From Planctomyces sp. SH-PL14 (GTDB lineage Bacteria > Planctomycetota > Planctomycetia > Planctomycetales > Planctomycetaceae), in NCBI RefSeq assembly GCF_001610835.1, contig NZ_CP011270.1:7997256-8061255 (forward strand): DNA of 64,000 nucleotides, given 5' to 3'. The notes beneath the pieces were generated by a model that did not search any database, was not told the origin of the DNA, and saw only the letters and a program-made list of their open reading frames with translations. A program made the position numbers and the translations under genes. This document shows positions 1-9,009 of the stretch, piece by piece. How positions within the stretch are numbered: the stretch's first letter is position 1; every line of letters starts with the position of its first letter.

Positions 1-8
1 ACGGTATC

Positions 9-995
9 ATGACTGATCAATCTGAAATCGAGCGCCTCGCAGCGGCCTTGAGATGCGAGGCCGAAGAATCGGATGTCGACTGGCTTCGTCGTGAGGTGGA
101 CGAACTGGACGATCTGCAACCAACCGCGGACGAAGGCGCGATCGCCCAAAGAATCGCGGAACGCCTCGGCATCGACGAAGTCCACACTCTGAGCAGTCCG
201 CCAGAAGAGGAAGCTGGCGTCGAGTTGACTCTTCGGGAAGCGCGGCACATCAATTCCACGAGCGAGGAGTTGAGTCTTGCGGGACGAATCGCAAGTCGCC
301 TCAGGATGAAGGACATCCAGCCGTCGAGCGTCGGAGTCAAGCGGTTGCCGCTACACGAAGGTATCCAAACAATTGGTCGGCTTCCTGAGTGTGACGTTCA
401 CCTTCCTCATCTGTCGGTGTCGCGTGCTCACGCAACGTTATTCATCTCCTGTTTCGGTGTGCACGTGATCGACAGTGGAAGTCGAAATGGGACATTTGTG
501 AACGGCCGGAGTGTCAATGGCGGTCCAGTGTCAATCCACGATTCTGTCCGTTTCGGAAGGGTGGAGGCGAAGCTGGCGGCGCTGCTCAACGGCACGTCCG
601 TTTCGCTGGAACTGGTAGTCGAGCTCCCAGAAGCGGACGAAGGTCATGAAGAATTGACACGCGGGGCGGTTCCTGGGTCGATGAGGCTGTTGGCGGGGAG
701 AGTGGAGACCATCGGAGGGGGACATTGCGACGACACGCACCCGTTCGCGTCTCCAGTACCCAAGTCCGCGACGCCGATCTCGCCCCTCTCCGACTCGAAC
801 AAGCTTTCCGGGATTGCGTGGCTGATGTCACTCCTCAATGACGACACAACACGGAGAATTGCCGTCCTTGCCATCGAACGCTTCTCAACTCGGGAAATCG
901 CCCAGGAATTAGACCTTCAGGTTTCCACAGTCCGCCGGAAACTTCACATGATCACTCGAATTTGGTCGCACACGTTCGATCGTGACAAGTTGTGA
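9..995 (+). CDS. FHA domain protein with C-terminal sigma-region-4-like HTH
   Basis: The 328-residue protein has an FHA phosphothreonine-binding domain at about residues 113-188, with the expected motifs GRLPECDV (123-130), SVSRAHA (136-142) and DSGSRNGTFVNG (155-166). The C-terminal 45 residues read as a sigma-70 region 4 or LuxR-type helix-turn-helix (STREIAQELDLQVSTVRRKL), like the C-terminus of planctomycete ECF sigma factors, but no sigma region 2 is present. The N-terminus has two similar short helices (IAQRIAERLGID, LAGRIASRLRMK). It probably couples Ser/Thr kinase signalling to DNA or RNA polymerase binding; that is inference. The ATG is only 8 bases from the window edge and no upstream stop is visible, so the true start may lie outside. 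Confidence 0.8.
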   Translation: MTDQSEIERLAAALRCEAEESDVDWLRREVDELDDLQPTADEGAIAQRIAERLGIDEVHTLSSPPEEEAGVELTLREARHINSTSEELSLAGRIASRLRMKDIQPSSVGVKRLPLHEGIQTIGRLPECDVHLPHLSVSRAHATLFISCFGVHVIDSGSRNGTFVNGRSVNGGPVSIHDSVRFGRVEAKLAALLNGTSVSLELVVELPEADEGHEELTRGAVPGSMRLLAGRVETIGGGHCDDTHPFASPVPKSATPISPLSDSNKLSGIAWLMSLLNDDTTRRIAVLAIERFSTREIAQELDLQVSTVRRKLHMITRIWSHTFDRDKL

Positions 996-1143
996 CGCGC
1001 GGCGAGATGGCATCGCACAGCTTTGTGTCGCCACGTGTCGTGGCATCGCAGCAAGCGTCAATCTTTTCCAGGCCCGTGCAGAGCCGCGGGCATGCTACGC
1101 TGCCCATGCAATCCGCAGTAATGAGGCCGGAGTTCCCCGCGTC

Positions 1144-1538
1144 ATGCCAGGCACGAAGAACGAAGTCGACGGGAACGCCGTCCGTTCGGCCGAGGCCTTC
1201 CGCTCCGCGCGATGGTCGGCCTGGAACTCGTTGACGACGGCTCTTCTCGGACTCGGGCTTCCGATCGTGGCCGCCGCGCTCCACCGATTCTCAGATGCTG
1301 AGTCGGCCGTTTTTCAGCGCGCCGTTCGGGACTGTTCCTGGCGAGTCCTCTTCTGCTTGTGATGAGTGTGATTTATGGCCTCTTCGCCCTGAACGCGGTT
1401 CGTCGATTCGGGCCCGGCCCGCTTCTGCCTCTGGCGATCGGCGGCTTGGCGATCAGCGCTCCGATCTGCCTGTACGGAGCGTTCGTCGCAGCCCGGTTCC
1501 TGTTCTGGTGGACGACGTCTCCGGGATGGAAGAGTTGA
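1144..1538 (+). pseudogene. Small three-helix membrane protein broken by a 1-base frameshift
   Basis: Reading from the ATG at 1144 gives a hydrophobic segment (TTALLGLGLPIVAAAL) and then runs into a stop at 1360-1362 after losing protein character. The frame ending at the TGA at 1536-1538 continues as a clear membrane protein (LFLASPLLLVMSVIYGLFAL, then LLPLAIGGLAISAPICLYGA). Adding one T to the run of five T at 1310-1314 joins the two as DAESAVF-SARRSGLFLA and gives about 131 residues with three hydrophobic segments. This is either a recent pseudogene or a sequencing error. I do not recognise a family. Confidence 0.55.
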
Positions 1539-1593
1539 GCGACGTCGCCGAGTTCCGTCTCCGAGACGCACGTGACGGCAGCACGAGTGCCGG

Positions 1594-1626
1594 TGCGGCT
1601 CGCAAAGGCTCAACGCATCCGATGGG
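1594..1626. repeat. Partial copy of hairpin repeat family A
   Basis: The string ending GGCTCAACGCATCCG resembles the right arm of the hairpin repeat seen complete at 20531-20610 and 18478-18553 (CAAAGCCTCAACGCACCCGG). The upstream part (GGCAGCACGAGTGCCGGTGCG) resembles the middle of the 18478 copy. No left arm is visible, so this is a degenerate half element. The rest of 1540-1924 shows no convincing gene. Confidence 0.4.
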
Positions 1627-1924
1627 GCGTCTCGCTGGTTCAGCGGCGGTCGCGCGGCCGGGCTTTCCGCAGCACTCCATGGCCTGCGTGCAGCGCGCGG
1701 GGATTCCCGGCGGAATCTTGCGTGACGCAGCTTGAGGCATGTTGACGCGTCGCCACGCTCCGGGCGTTGAAGGGAGGCAACAGGACTCGCGGGTTCCGGG
1801 AAGACCCGGACTTTCTGGCGCTTCGGCGGGAAATGGTGGCTGTGTCGCGTCGGTGCGGTCCCTAGATTCTCCCCGCGTCGCCCCGGCGGACTTTCGCCGA
1901 GGGGGACCGTTTGATGGAGAGACC

Positions 1925-2269
1925 ATGGGGGGCGATGCTGTGAGCTGCGTGTCGGGATGTCTGTCGGATCAGGTCAGGGACGAGTCACCACAGGCCGGGC
2001 TGGACCGGGGAAGATTGACACTGCTGGTGGCCGAGTTTCAGACGCTGCGCTCGCTGGTCCGCGTCGGTTCCCTGGCCGAGGCGGAGATGTTCCCGCAGAG
2101 TGTCCGGACCGCACAGCGGCTCGTGGAGCTGGGGCTGGCCTCCCGGAGCGACGCGCGGTACTCGGCGACGGAGCGAGGGGAGCGGGTGGCGGCGGCCATG
2201 CCGTTCGCCTGGACCGACGAGATTGTCGTCGTGGAGGCACCGGAGGCGGCATCCTGTCGTCCGTTGTGA
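1925..2269 (+). CDS. Small winged-helix-like protein (paralogue family W, member 1)
   Basis: I do not recognise a named family. From the ATG at 1925, which has GGAGAG about 7 bases upstream, the protein is 114 residues. The region LTLLVAEFQTLRSLVRVGSL...RTAQRLVELGLASRSDARYSATERGERVAAA looks like a short winged helix: a helical half, then a beta-wing ending in a Y-x-x-T-x-x-G-x-R-V signature. The same architecture and signature recur in four other small proteins in this window (starting at 14116, 14615, 35867 and 36238, all on the minus strand). A longer in-frame reading from 1739 is possible but its extra residues look non-coding. DNA binding is inferred from shape only. Confidence 0.6.
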   Translation: MGGDAVSCVSGCLSDQVRDESPQAGLDRGRLTLLVAEFQTLRSLVRVGSLAEAEMFPQSVRTAQRLVELGLASRSDARYSATERGERVAAAMPFAWTDEIVVVEAPEAASCRPL

Positions 2270-2634
2270 CCCAGGGATTTCCTGGGTACAAGCCGCAGCG
2301 CCTCTCGCGATATCTTCCGGACGGCGTCATCGTCCGGCAGCCATGACGCCAGCGCTCGGCCGGAAGACCACAACCTGGTCGAGCGCTTTTGAATCCAGCC
2401 CCGGGGATGGTCGAGCGGCGAGCGTTGGCTGGCCCGCCTCGCTCCTGTTCCTGTCCCCGGGCATTTCTCGCGGCTCCGTCGAAGAGCGGGCGTCCTTCGA
2501 AGGAGAACCGCCCCCGCCCCTGCCCCGGTCGGTTGAATGGGGGACCGGCTTCGCATGCCCCCTGGCGGAGTCTCTCCGGCTATCATCCATGGCAGAACCC
2601 TGTCTGACCCCGTCCGACCGAGGGAAGAGCCATC

Positions 2635-5600
2635 ATGAGCCCGACCAGCAAGACGCCGTTTCAGGTGGTGGCGTTTGTGGCCTCGGCGGGAGGGTACCCG
2701 GCGGTCGCGACGGTTCTCCGCGGGCTGCCCGAGGGGTTCCGGATTCCGATCGTCGTCATGCAGCACCTCTCGCCGCAGTCGACGAAGTCGGTCGATGTCT
2801 TTCGCAGTACCAATCCGCTGCCGGTCGAGTTTCTTCAGAACGGCGGGACCCTGCGTCCCGGGGTGGTGCTGGTCGCTCCGGCCGGGGTCTTTGTCGAGTT
2901 CCTGCCGGACGGGTCGTGCGCGTTCTCGCCGTGCGAGCGGGGGGCTCTCGACGATCCGCTCAGCCGGATGCTCGATTCGCTGGCCCGGAGCTTCGGGCCG
3001 TATGCGATCGGCGTGGTGCTGACCGGGATGGGAGATGACGGGGCCCGCGGGGCGCGGCACCTGCACGACGCCGGGGGACGCGTGCTCGTCCAGAGCCCCG
3101 AGTCGGCCGAGCATGTCGGCATGCCACGGGCGGCGATTCAGGCGGGGGCCGCGGACCTGGTGGTCCCGCTGGAAGAACTGGGGCACGTCATCGGGGAGAT
3201 TGCCTCCGGGACCCGCAACCCGCGGCTGCAGTCGGAGGTGGAGGCGGTCGAAGGACTCTTCGGCGGTCCCGGTCTCGCCCGGGCCCAGCTCCGGGAGGTG
3301 GACTGGTCGGTGACGTCGCTGGGCCCCGTCCACACGTGGGAGATGTCGTTGCGGGCGATCGTCCGGACCGTCCTGACGTCGCGGGAGGCGATGGTCATCC
3401 GCTGGGGGCGGGAGCGGGTCACGATCTGCAACGACGCCTACCTGCCGCAGCTCGGCGAGGTGAGCAACCCGCAGGGCCAGCCTTCCGAGGCGCTCCACAC
3501 CGCGGAGTGGGAGGTGGTGTCGGCGGAGCTCAAGAAAGTCGAGCTGAGCGGGGAGGCGACGGTCCTCCCGAACCAGTTCTGGACGTCGGTCCGCGACGGC
3601 CTGTCGATCGAGTCCTATTTCACGACCTCCTACAGCCCGCTCCACGACGATGCCGGCGCCATCGCCGGGGTCCTCTCGACCTCCATCGACACGACCCCGC
3701 GTGTGCTGGTCGAACGGCGGATGAAGACGCTCTCGGCGGTCGCGGAGTCGACGGGGCCGACGGCGACGCCCCACGAGACCTGCGAGCGGGCACTGGGGGC
3801 GCTGGCCCGCAACACGCATGACCTGCCGCTGTCGCTGATCTACCTGCTCGATCGGACCCGCCGCTCCGCCACGCTCGTCGCCGCCAAGGGGGTGGAGGCG
3901 GGGAGTCCCGCGGCCCCGCGGCTCCTGGACCTGCAGTCGGAGGCGGCCGTCTGGCCGGTCGGCCGCGCGACGCGCGGCGAGCCCTCCGTGCTGGTGAAGG
4001 ATCTGGTGACGCGGCTCTCCGGGCTGGTCGTCGAGCCCTGGCCGGAGCCGCTCGCCTCGGCCAGCGTGATCCCGCTGACGTCGGTCGCCGGCGAGCCTCC
4101 CGTGGGGGCGATCGTCCTCGGCCACAGTCCGCGGCTTGTGATGGACGCCGCGTATGCGGACTTCCTGTCGCAGATCGCCGTGCGGGTCACCGCGCGGTTT
4201 GCGGAGGCGCAGTTCCGGCAGCGGGAGCGGGAACGGCTGGAGGGCCTGTCGGAGCTCGACCGTCTCAAGACCGACTTCTTTGCGAACGTCAGCCATGAGT
4301 TCCGCACGCCGCTGACGCTGCTCCTGGCTCCGCTCGAACAGCTGCTCCGCCAGCGGGACGCCCTCCCGGCGGCGCTCGTCCCCGAGGTGGACCTCGCCGC
4401 GCGGAACTCGCGGCGGCTCCTGGGGCTGGTGAACAACCTCCTGGACTTTTCGCAGATCGAGAGCCGGCGGCGGCAGGCGAACCTGGAGGTGGTCGATCTC
4501 TGCGGCGTGCTGACCGATGTCGTGAGCGCCTTCCGGAGCGCCATCGAGTCCGCGGGGCTGACGCTGCGGCTGGAGTGCGATCCGGCGATCCCTCCGGTCC
4601 CGATCAACCGGGAGATGTGGGAGCGGGTCGTCTCCAACCTGCTCTCCAACGCCTTCAAGTTCACGTTCGAGGGGGAGATCGCGGTCGTCCTGCGGAAGCT
4701 CGCGCTCCATGCGGAGCTGGAGATCGCGGACACGGGGGTCGGGATCCCGACGGAGGAACTGCCGAACATCTTCAAGCGGTTCCATCGCGTCCGGGGGGCC
4801 CGAGCCCGGACGGCGGAGGGGTCCGGGATCGGCCTGGCGATCGTCGAGGATCTGGTCCTGCGGATGGGGGGCCAGATCCGGGTCCAGAGCCGCGAGGGGC
4901 GGGGAACCACCTTCACGATCTGGATGCCGTACAAGCCAAACCCCTATGCGAGGACCGTGACCGCTGACAGGGCCGAAGAGCCCCGCCCGAGCTCCGCCGG
5001 CGTCGCCACGGAGCTGGCCGAACAGGCGTCGCGATGGCTGGTCCACGCGGACCGTCTGCCGGAGAACCCCGAGGGGGTGGCGGCCGATCTGCTCGGCCCG
5101 CCCGCCTCGGCCGGAATTCCTTTCTCGCCGGGCGTGGCCGAGGCGCCGCCGCGGGGCCGGATCGTGGTGGCGGACGACAATGCGGACCTCCGCGAGTACC
5201 TGCGGCGACTGCTCGCGCCGCGGTGGGATGTCGAAGTCGTCGGCGATGGTCAGGCCGCGCTGGACGCCATCCGCCGCGCCCGTCCAGACGTCCTTCTGGC
5301 GGACGTCATGATGCCGAACATGGACGGATTCGAGCTGCTGAAGCGGATCCGTAGCGAACCGGAGCTGCAACATCTTCCGGTGATGCTCGTCACGGCCCGC
5401 GCGGGTGAGGAGGCGGCGATCGAGGGGCTGCTGGCGGGGGCGGACGACTACATCGCCAAGCCGTTTTCGCCGCGTGAACTCGTGGCCCGCGTGCGGGCCG
5501 TGATCGACCGCGCCCAGGTCGATGCCGCGCTCCGTGAGAGCGAGAAGCGGCTGGCGGACGAGCTGGGGACCATGACGGGACTGCATGCCCTTGCCGACCG

Positions 5601-8457
5601 GCTGCTCTCGATCACGGACCTCTCGATCGGGCTGGGGGAGATCCTGGATGCCGCGATCGGGCTGTTTCGGGCCGACCGGGGGACGATCCAGACGCTCGAG
5701 GCCCGCCGCAACGTCCTGCGGTACGTCGCTTCGCGGGGCTTTGACGAGGCGGCCCTCCGCACCATCCCGCCGATCGACCGGGATTTTCACTCGACGTGCG
5801 CGGCCACGATCCGGACCGGGGAGCGGGTGGTCGTGGCCGACCTGCAGTCTGCCCCGGAGTGGGCGGCCCACGCCCCCACGGCCGCGTCGCTCGGCTACCG
5901 GGCCGCGGTCAGCGTCCCGATGAAGACCCGCCGGGACGAGCTGCTCGGGGTCCTGACCGTCCACTTCCGCGAACCGGGCGCGCCGACCGACCGGGAGCTG
6001 CGGTGGCTCGAGCTGCATGCGCGGCTCGCCGCGAACCTGATCGAGCGCGACCGCGTCGAGGCGGCGCTCCGCGAGAGCGAGCGGCGGTTGGCGGACGAGC
6101 TGAAGACCATGACGGCTCTGCATGCCCTCGCCGACCGGCTGCTCTCGATCCAGGACCTCCGGGTCGGGCTGGGAGAGATCCTGGATGCCGCGATCGGGCT
6201 GTTCCGGGCCGACCGGGGGACGATCCAGACGCTCGAGACGCGGGGGGATGTCCTGCGGTACGTCGCCTCCCGGGGCTTCGACGAGGCGGCCCTCCGCGAC
6301 ATCCCGCCGATCGACCGGGACTTTCACTCGACGTGCGCCGCCACGATCCGGACCGGAGAGCGGGTGGTCGTGGCCGACCTGCAGTCGGATCCGGAATGGG
6401 AGGCCCACGCCCCCACGGCCGCGTCGCTCGGCTACCGGGCCGCGGTCAGCGTCCCGATGAAGACCCGCCGGGACGAGCTGCTCGGGGTGCTGACGGTCCA
6501 CTTCCGCGAGCCGGGCGCGCCGACCGACCGGGAGCTGCGGTGGCTCGAGCTGCATGCGCGGCTCGCCGCGAACCTGATCGAGCGCGACCGCGTTGAGGCG
6601 GCGCTCCGCGAGAGCGAGGAGAAGTACCGCACGCTCTTTGACTCGATGGCTGAGGGCTATCTCGTGGCGGATGTCCTGTTCGACGCGGCCGGAAAGCCGA
6701 TCGATATCGAGTATGTCGCTTCCAATGCCTCCGCAATCCACATGGTTGGCGTCGATCTCACCGGCCAGCGCCTTCGCGACGTGAGCGCCGCCTACGAAGA
6801 ATACTGGTACGAAATCTGGGGCCGCGTCGCCGTGACCGGCAAGAGCGAACAGGCGGTTCGCTACGCCTCTCCCGAAAAGATCTGGTACGAGTTCAACGTC
6901 TTCAAGCTGGAGCCGGACAATCCGGAAAGCCGCCGGGTGGCGGTGCTGTTCCAGGACGTCACGAGCCGGGTGCGTGCCGACGCCGCGGTGCGCGAGAGCG
7001 AGGAGAACTATCGCACGCTCATCGAGCGGATGAGCCAAGGCTACGATGAGTGCGAGATGATTCGCGACGTGAACGGCCGCGCGATCGACTATCGCATCGT
7101 CGACATGAATCCGGCGTTCGGGCGCATCATCGGTGTGGACGTCAACACAGCGCGCGGCCGGACGGCGCGCGAGATCATACCCGGCCTGGAGGATGGCTGG
7201 GTTGATCTCATGGATGAGGTGGTGCGCTCGGGTGAGGCACGCCGGATCGAAGGCGAGGTGACCTCGCTCGGCAAATGGTTCGACGTCCACCTCTATCCGA
7301 AAGCCGACGACCGCTTCGTCGCGATGTTCGAAGACATTACCGAGCGGAAGCGCGCTGAAGCCGTCCTGCGCGAAAGCGAAGCGCTGCAGGCCTACTTGCT
7401 TCAATTGAACGACGCGCTGCGTCCGTTGATCGATCCTGAGACAATCCAACTGGAAGCGATGCGCCTTCTTGGCGAGCGGCTCGGTGTCAGCCGCGCGCAG
7501 TACTACACGGCCGACGAGACGGGCGAGTATCTCAGCTCCTCCGGCGGCTATACGGACGGCGCCCCTGCCGCCATCGGCCGGTTTCGGCTGATCGAGTTCG
7601 GGAAGTACGCCTATGACGGCTTCCATGCGGGCGAAACGCAGGTCGTTTCTGACGCCAGGATCGATCCGCGCATCAGCGAGACCGTTCTGAAGTCCTACGA
7701 GACAGTCGGTTTTCTGGCCTATATCGGCGTCCCGTTCGTGCAACGCGGCCGGTTTCTCGGCACCATCGCAGTCCATCAGGCCGGTCCGCGCCAATGGACG
7801 GAGTCTGAGCGGATCATGGTTGAGGAGACTGCTGTCCGTGCCGGCATGGCCGTCGAGCAGGCGCGCGCCGAACTGGCGCTGCGCGAGAGCGAGGGGCGGC
7901 AATCGTTCCTGCTCCGGCTCAGCGACGCGCTCCGGCCGCTGACCGAGGCCGGGGAGATGGCCGAGGTCGCCGCGAGGATGCTCGGGGAGCATCTGGGCGT
8001 TCCGCAGGCGGACTACACCGAGACGAACGGGGATGGCGACGGCAACGGGGCGGTCCGCGCTCCCGTCGATGGGCCGCACGTCGACAGGCCGCACACCCGC
8101 GAGTTTGATGGCAACGGGAACGGGCACTCTCCGCGGAGAAGCCAGTTCCGGCCGGAGGAGCTGGGAGAACGGTTTGGGGAGGCGGCCCGGTCCGGGCGGA
8201 CCGTTGTTGCGAACGATGTCGAGGCCGATTCGACGATCTCCAGGGCGGAGCGGGACCTCCTGGCGGCGGCGGCGATCCGGGCCTATGTGGCGGTTCCACT
8301 GCTGCGGGACGGGGAGTGGATGGCGACGCTGACGGTCCACAGTCCGCGGCCGCGGGGGTGGACGCCGGTGGAGGTCGCGCTGGTGGAGGAGACGGCGGAG
8401 CGGACGTGGCGGGCCGTCGAGGCCGCGCGTGCGGCGGCGGCGTTTCGCGAACGGTGA
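2635..8457 (+). CDS. CheB-PAS/GAF hybrid histidine kinase with receiver and tandem sensor domains
   Basis: A 1940-residue sensor. Order: CheB methylesterase domain (1-190) with an apparently complete triad S17, H44, D135; a PAS-like domain (about 205-350) and a GAF-like domain (about 380-520); HisKA with H554 in ANVSHEFRTPLT; HATPase (about 665-775, with DTGVGIP and GSGIGLAI); a receiver (about 838-955, phospho-acceptor D890 in LADVMMPNMDG); two near-identical GAF units of 179 residues (from 963 and 1142); two PAS domains (about 1330-1580); and two more GAF domains (about 1585-1935). No CheR domain is present. The protein ends right after a GAF domain, where another sensor and kinase module would be expected; a frameshift at the stop is likely. 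Start chosen at the ATG after GGGAAGAGCCATC. A cytoplasmic multi-input sensor is inferred because I see no membrane segment. Confidence 0.9.
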   Translation: MSPTSKTPFQVVAFVASAGGYPAVATVLRGLPEGFRIPIVVMQHLSPQSTKSVDVFRSTNPLPVEFLQNGGTLRPGVVLVAPAGVFVEFLPDGSCAFSPCERGALDDPLSRMLDSLARSFGPYAIGVVLTGMGDDGARGARHLHDAGGRVLVQSPESAEHVGMPRAAIQAGAADLVVPLEELGHVIGEIASGTRNPRLQSEVEAVEGLFGGPGLARAQLREVDWSVTSLGPVHTWEMSLRAIVRTVLTSREAMVIRWGRERVTICNDAYLPQLGEVSNPQGQPSEALHTAEWEVVSAELKKVELSGEATVLPNQFWTSVRDGLSIESYFTTSYSPLHDDAGAIAGVLSTSIDTTPRVLVERRMKTLSAVAESTGPTATPHETCERALGALARNTHDLPLSLIYLLDRTRRSATLVAAKGVEAGSPAAPRLLDLQSEAAVWPVGRATRGEPSVLVKDLVTRLSGLVVEPWPEPLASASVIPLTSVAGEPPVGAIVLGHSPRLVMDAAYADFLSQIAVRVTARFAEAQFRQRERERLEGLSELDRLKTDFFANVSHEFRTPLTLLLAPLEQLLRQRDALPAALVPEVDLAARNSRRLLGLVNNLLDFSQIESRRRQANLEVVDLCGVLTDVVSAFRSAIESAGLTLRLECDPAIPPVPINREMWERVVSNLLSNAFKFTFEGEIAVVLRKLALHAELEIADTGVGIPTEELPNIFKRFHRVRGARARTAEGSGIGLAIVEDLVLRMGGQIRVQSREGRGTTFTIWMPYKPNPYARTVTADRAEEPRPSSAGVATELAEQASRWLVHADRLPENPEGVAADLLGPPASAGIPFSPGVAEAPPRGRIVVADDNADLREYLRRLLAPRWDVEVVGDGQAALDAIRRARPDVLLADVMMPNMDGFELLKRIRSEPELQHLPVMLVTARAGEEAAIEGLLAGADDYIAKPFSPRELVARVRAVIDRAQVDAALRESEKRLADELGTMTGLHALADRLLSITDLSIGLGEILDAAIGLFRADRGTIQTLEARRNVLRYVASRGFDEAALRTIPPIDRDFHSTCAATIRTGERVVVADLQSAPEWAAHAPTAASLGYRAAVSVPMKTRRDELLGVLTVHFREPGAPTDRELRWLELHARLAANLIERDRVEAALRESERRLADELKTMTALHALADRLLSIQDLRVGLGEILDAAIGLFRADRGTIQTLETRGDVLRYVASRGFDEAALRDIPPIDRDFHSTCAATIRTGERVVVADLQSDPEWEAHAPTAASLGYRAAVSVPMKTRRDELLGVLTVHFREPGAPTDRELRWLELHARLAANLIERDRVEAALRESEEKYRTLFDSMAEGYLVADVLFDAAGKPIDIEYVASNASAIHMVGVDLTGQRLRDVSAAYEEYWYEIWGRVAVTGKSEQAVRYASPEKIWYEFNVFKLEPDNPESRRVAVLFQDVTSRVRADAAVRESEENYRTLIERMSQGYDECEMIRDVNGRAIDYRIVDMNPAFGRIIGVDVNTARGRTAREIIPGLEDGWVDLMDEVVRSGEARRIEGEVTSLGKWFDVHLYPKADDRFVAMFEDITERKRAEAVLRESEALQAYLLQLNDALRPLIDPETIQLEAMRLLGERLGVSRAQYYTADETGEYLSSSGGYTDGAPAAIGRFRLIEFGKYAYDGFHAGETQVVSDARIDPRISETVLKSYETVGFLAYIGVPFVQRGRFLGTIAVHQAGPRQWTESERIMVEETAVRAGMAVEQARAELALRESEGRQSFLLRLSDALRPLTEAGEMAEVAARMLGEHLGVPQADYTETNGDGDGNGAVRAPVDGPHVDRPHTREFDGNGNGHSPRRSQFRPEELGERFGEAARSGRTVVANDVEADSTISRAERDLLAAAAIRAYVAVPLLRDGEWMATLTVHSPRPRGWTPVEVALVEETAERTWRAVEAARAAAAFRER

Positions 8458-8600
8458 AGACCGCTTCCGGATCGCGTTTCGACGTGAAGCAGTCCCCTTC
8501 ACCCCTTCCTTGTCTTTGGCCGCGAGGACGAGCGGCGAGCCGAGGGGCTCTTGTCGGCGGTTGCGGACGGAGTCGGGATCGCCCGTGATGGACGGCATCG
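8458..8600 (+). pseudogene. Decayed continuation of the preceding kinase
   Basis: Immediately after the kinase stop, the neighbouring frame reads GEDRFRIAFRREAVPFT, the typical opening of another PAS module after an FRES linker (expected FRES-EDRFRIAF). The kinase ends FRER-stop in CGCGAACGGTGAAGAC, so one extra base at about 8453-8456 explains the stop. Farther on, a third frame reads GREDERRAEGLLSAVADG, so more than one lesion is present. The segment looks like the remnant of a longer kinase tail, not an independent gene. Confidence 0.4.
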
Positions 8601-8641
8601 AGGCGTACCGGATGACCTGCGCCCACAAAACCATTCGATTG

Positions 8642-9009
8642 TCAGGTTTTCGTTTTCGGCGCGGACGGCGGCGGGGGCGGCGCCGGCGGAACTTTTCGGG
8701 GTTGTTGGCCTGGAGGAGGCAGATCAGGAGGCGGTCGGAGAACTTGCGTCGGTAGCCGACGATCTTGCGGCCGTAGTAGACCGGTTCGGGGATCCCCTCG
8801 AGGGCGATGGCCCGGGCCTCTTCCTCGAGACGCAGGGCGTCGATCCGCTGAATGGTGGCGAAGGCCTGCCGGTAGGCTTCGGAGGCGCGGTGGGCGTTGT
8901 AGTGGAGCTCGCGAGAGACCCCCGCTTTGGCGGCGGCGATCCGGACGACGCCGTACGTCTGGTAGGCGGCGAGGAAGGCCTGTTGTTTTGCGGTGAGGGG
9001 TTGGGGCAT
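8642..9009 (-). CDS. Terminase small-subunit-like HTH protein
   Basis: From the ATG at 9009 the protein starts MPQPLTAKQQAFLAAYQTYG and contains a helix-turn-helix (VRIAAAKAGVSRELHYNAHR) followed by GIPEPVYYGRKIVGYRRKFS and DRLLICLLQANNPEKFR. This is the pattern of phage terminase small-subunit-like and insertion-element HTH proteins that bind DNA. The C-terminus is an Arg/Pro-rich low-complexity tail. In the HTH frame there is no stop for kilobases, because the frame runs on antisense to the kinase gene; the TGA at 8642 is in a neighbouring frame. A frameshift within the GC-rich tail (about 8650-8700) is therefore likely and the true end is uncertain. No other phage genes are nearby. Confidence 0.55.
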
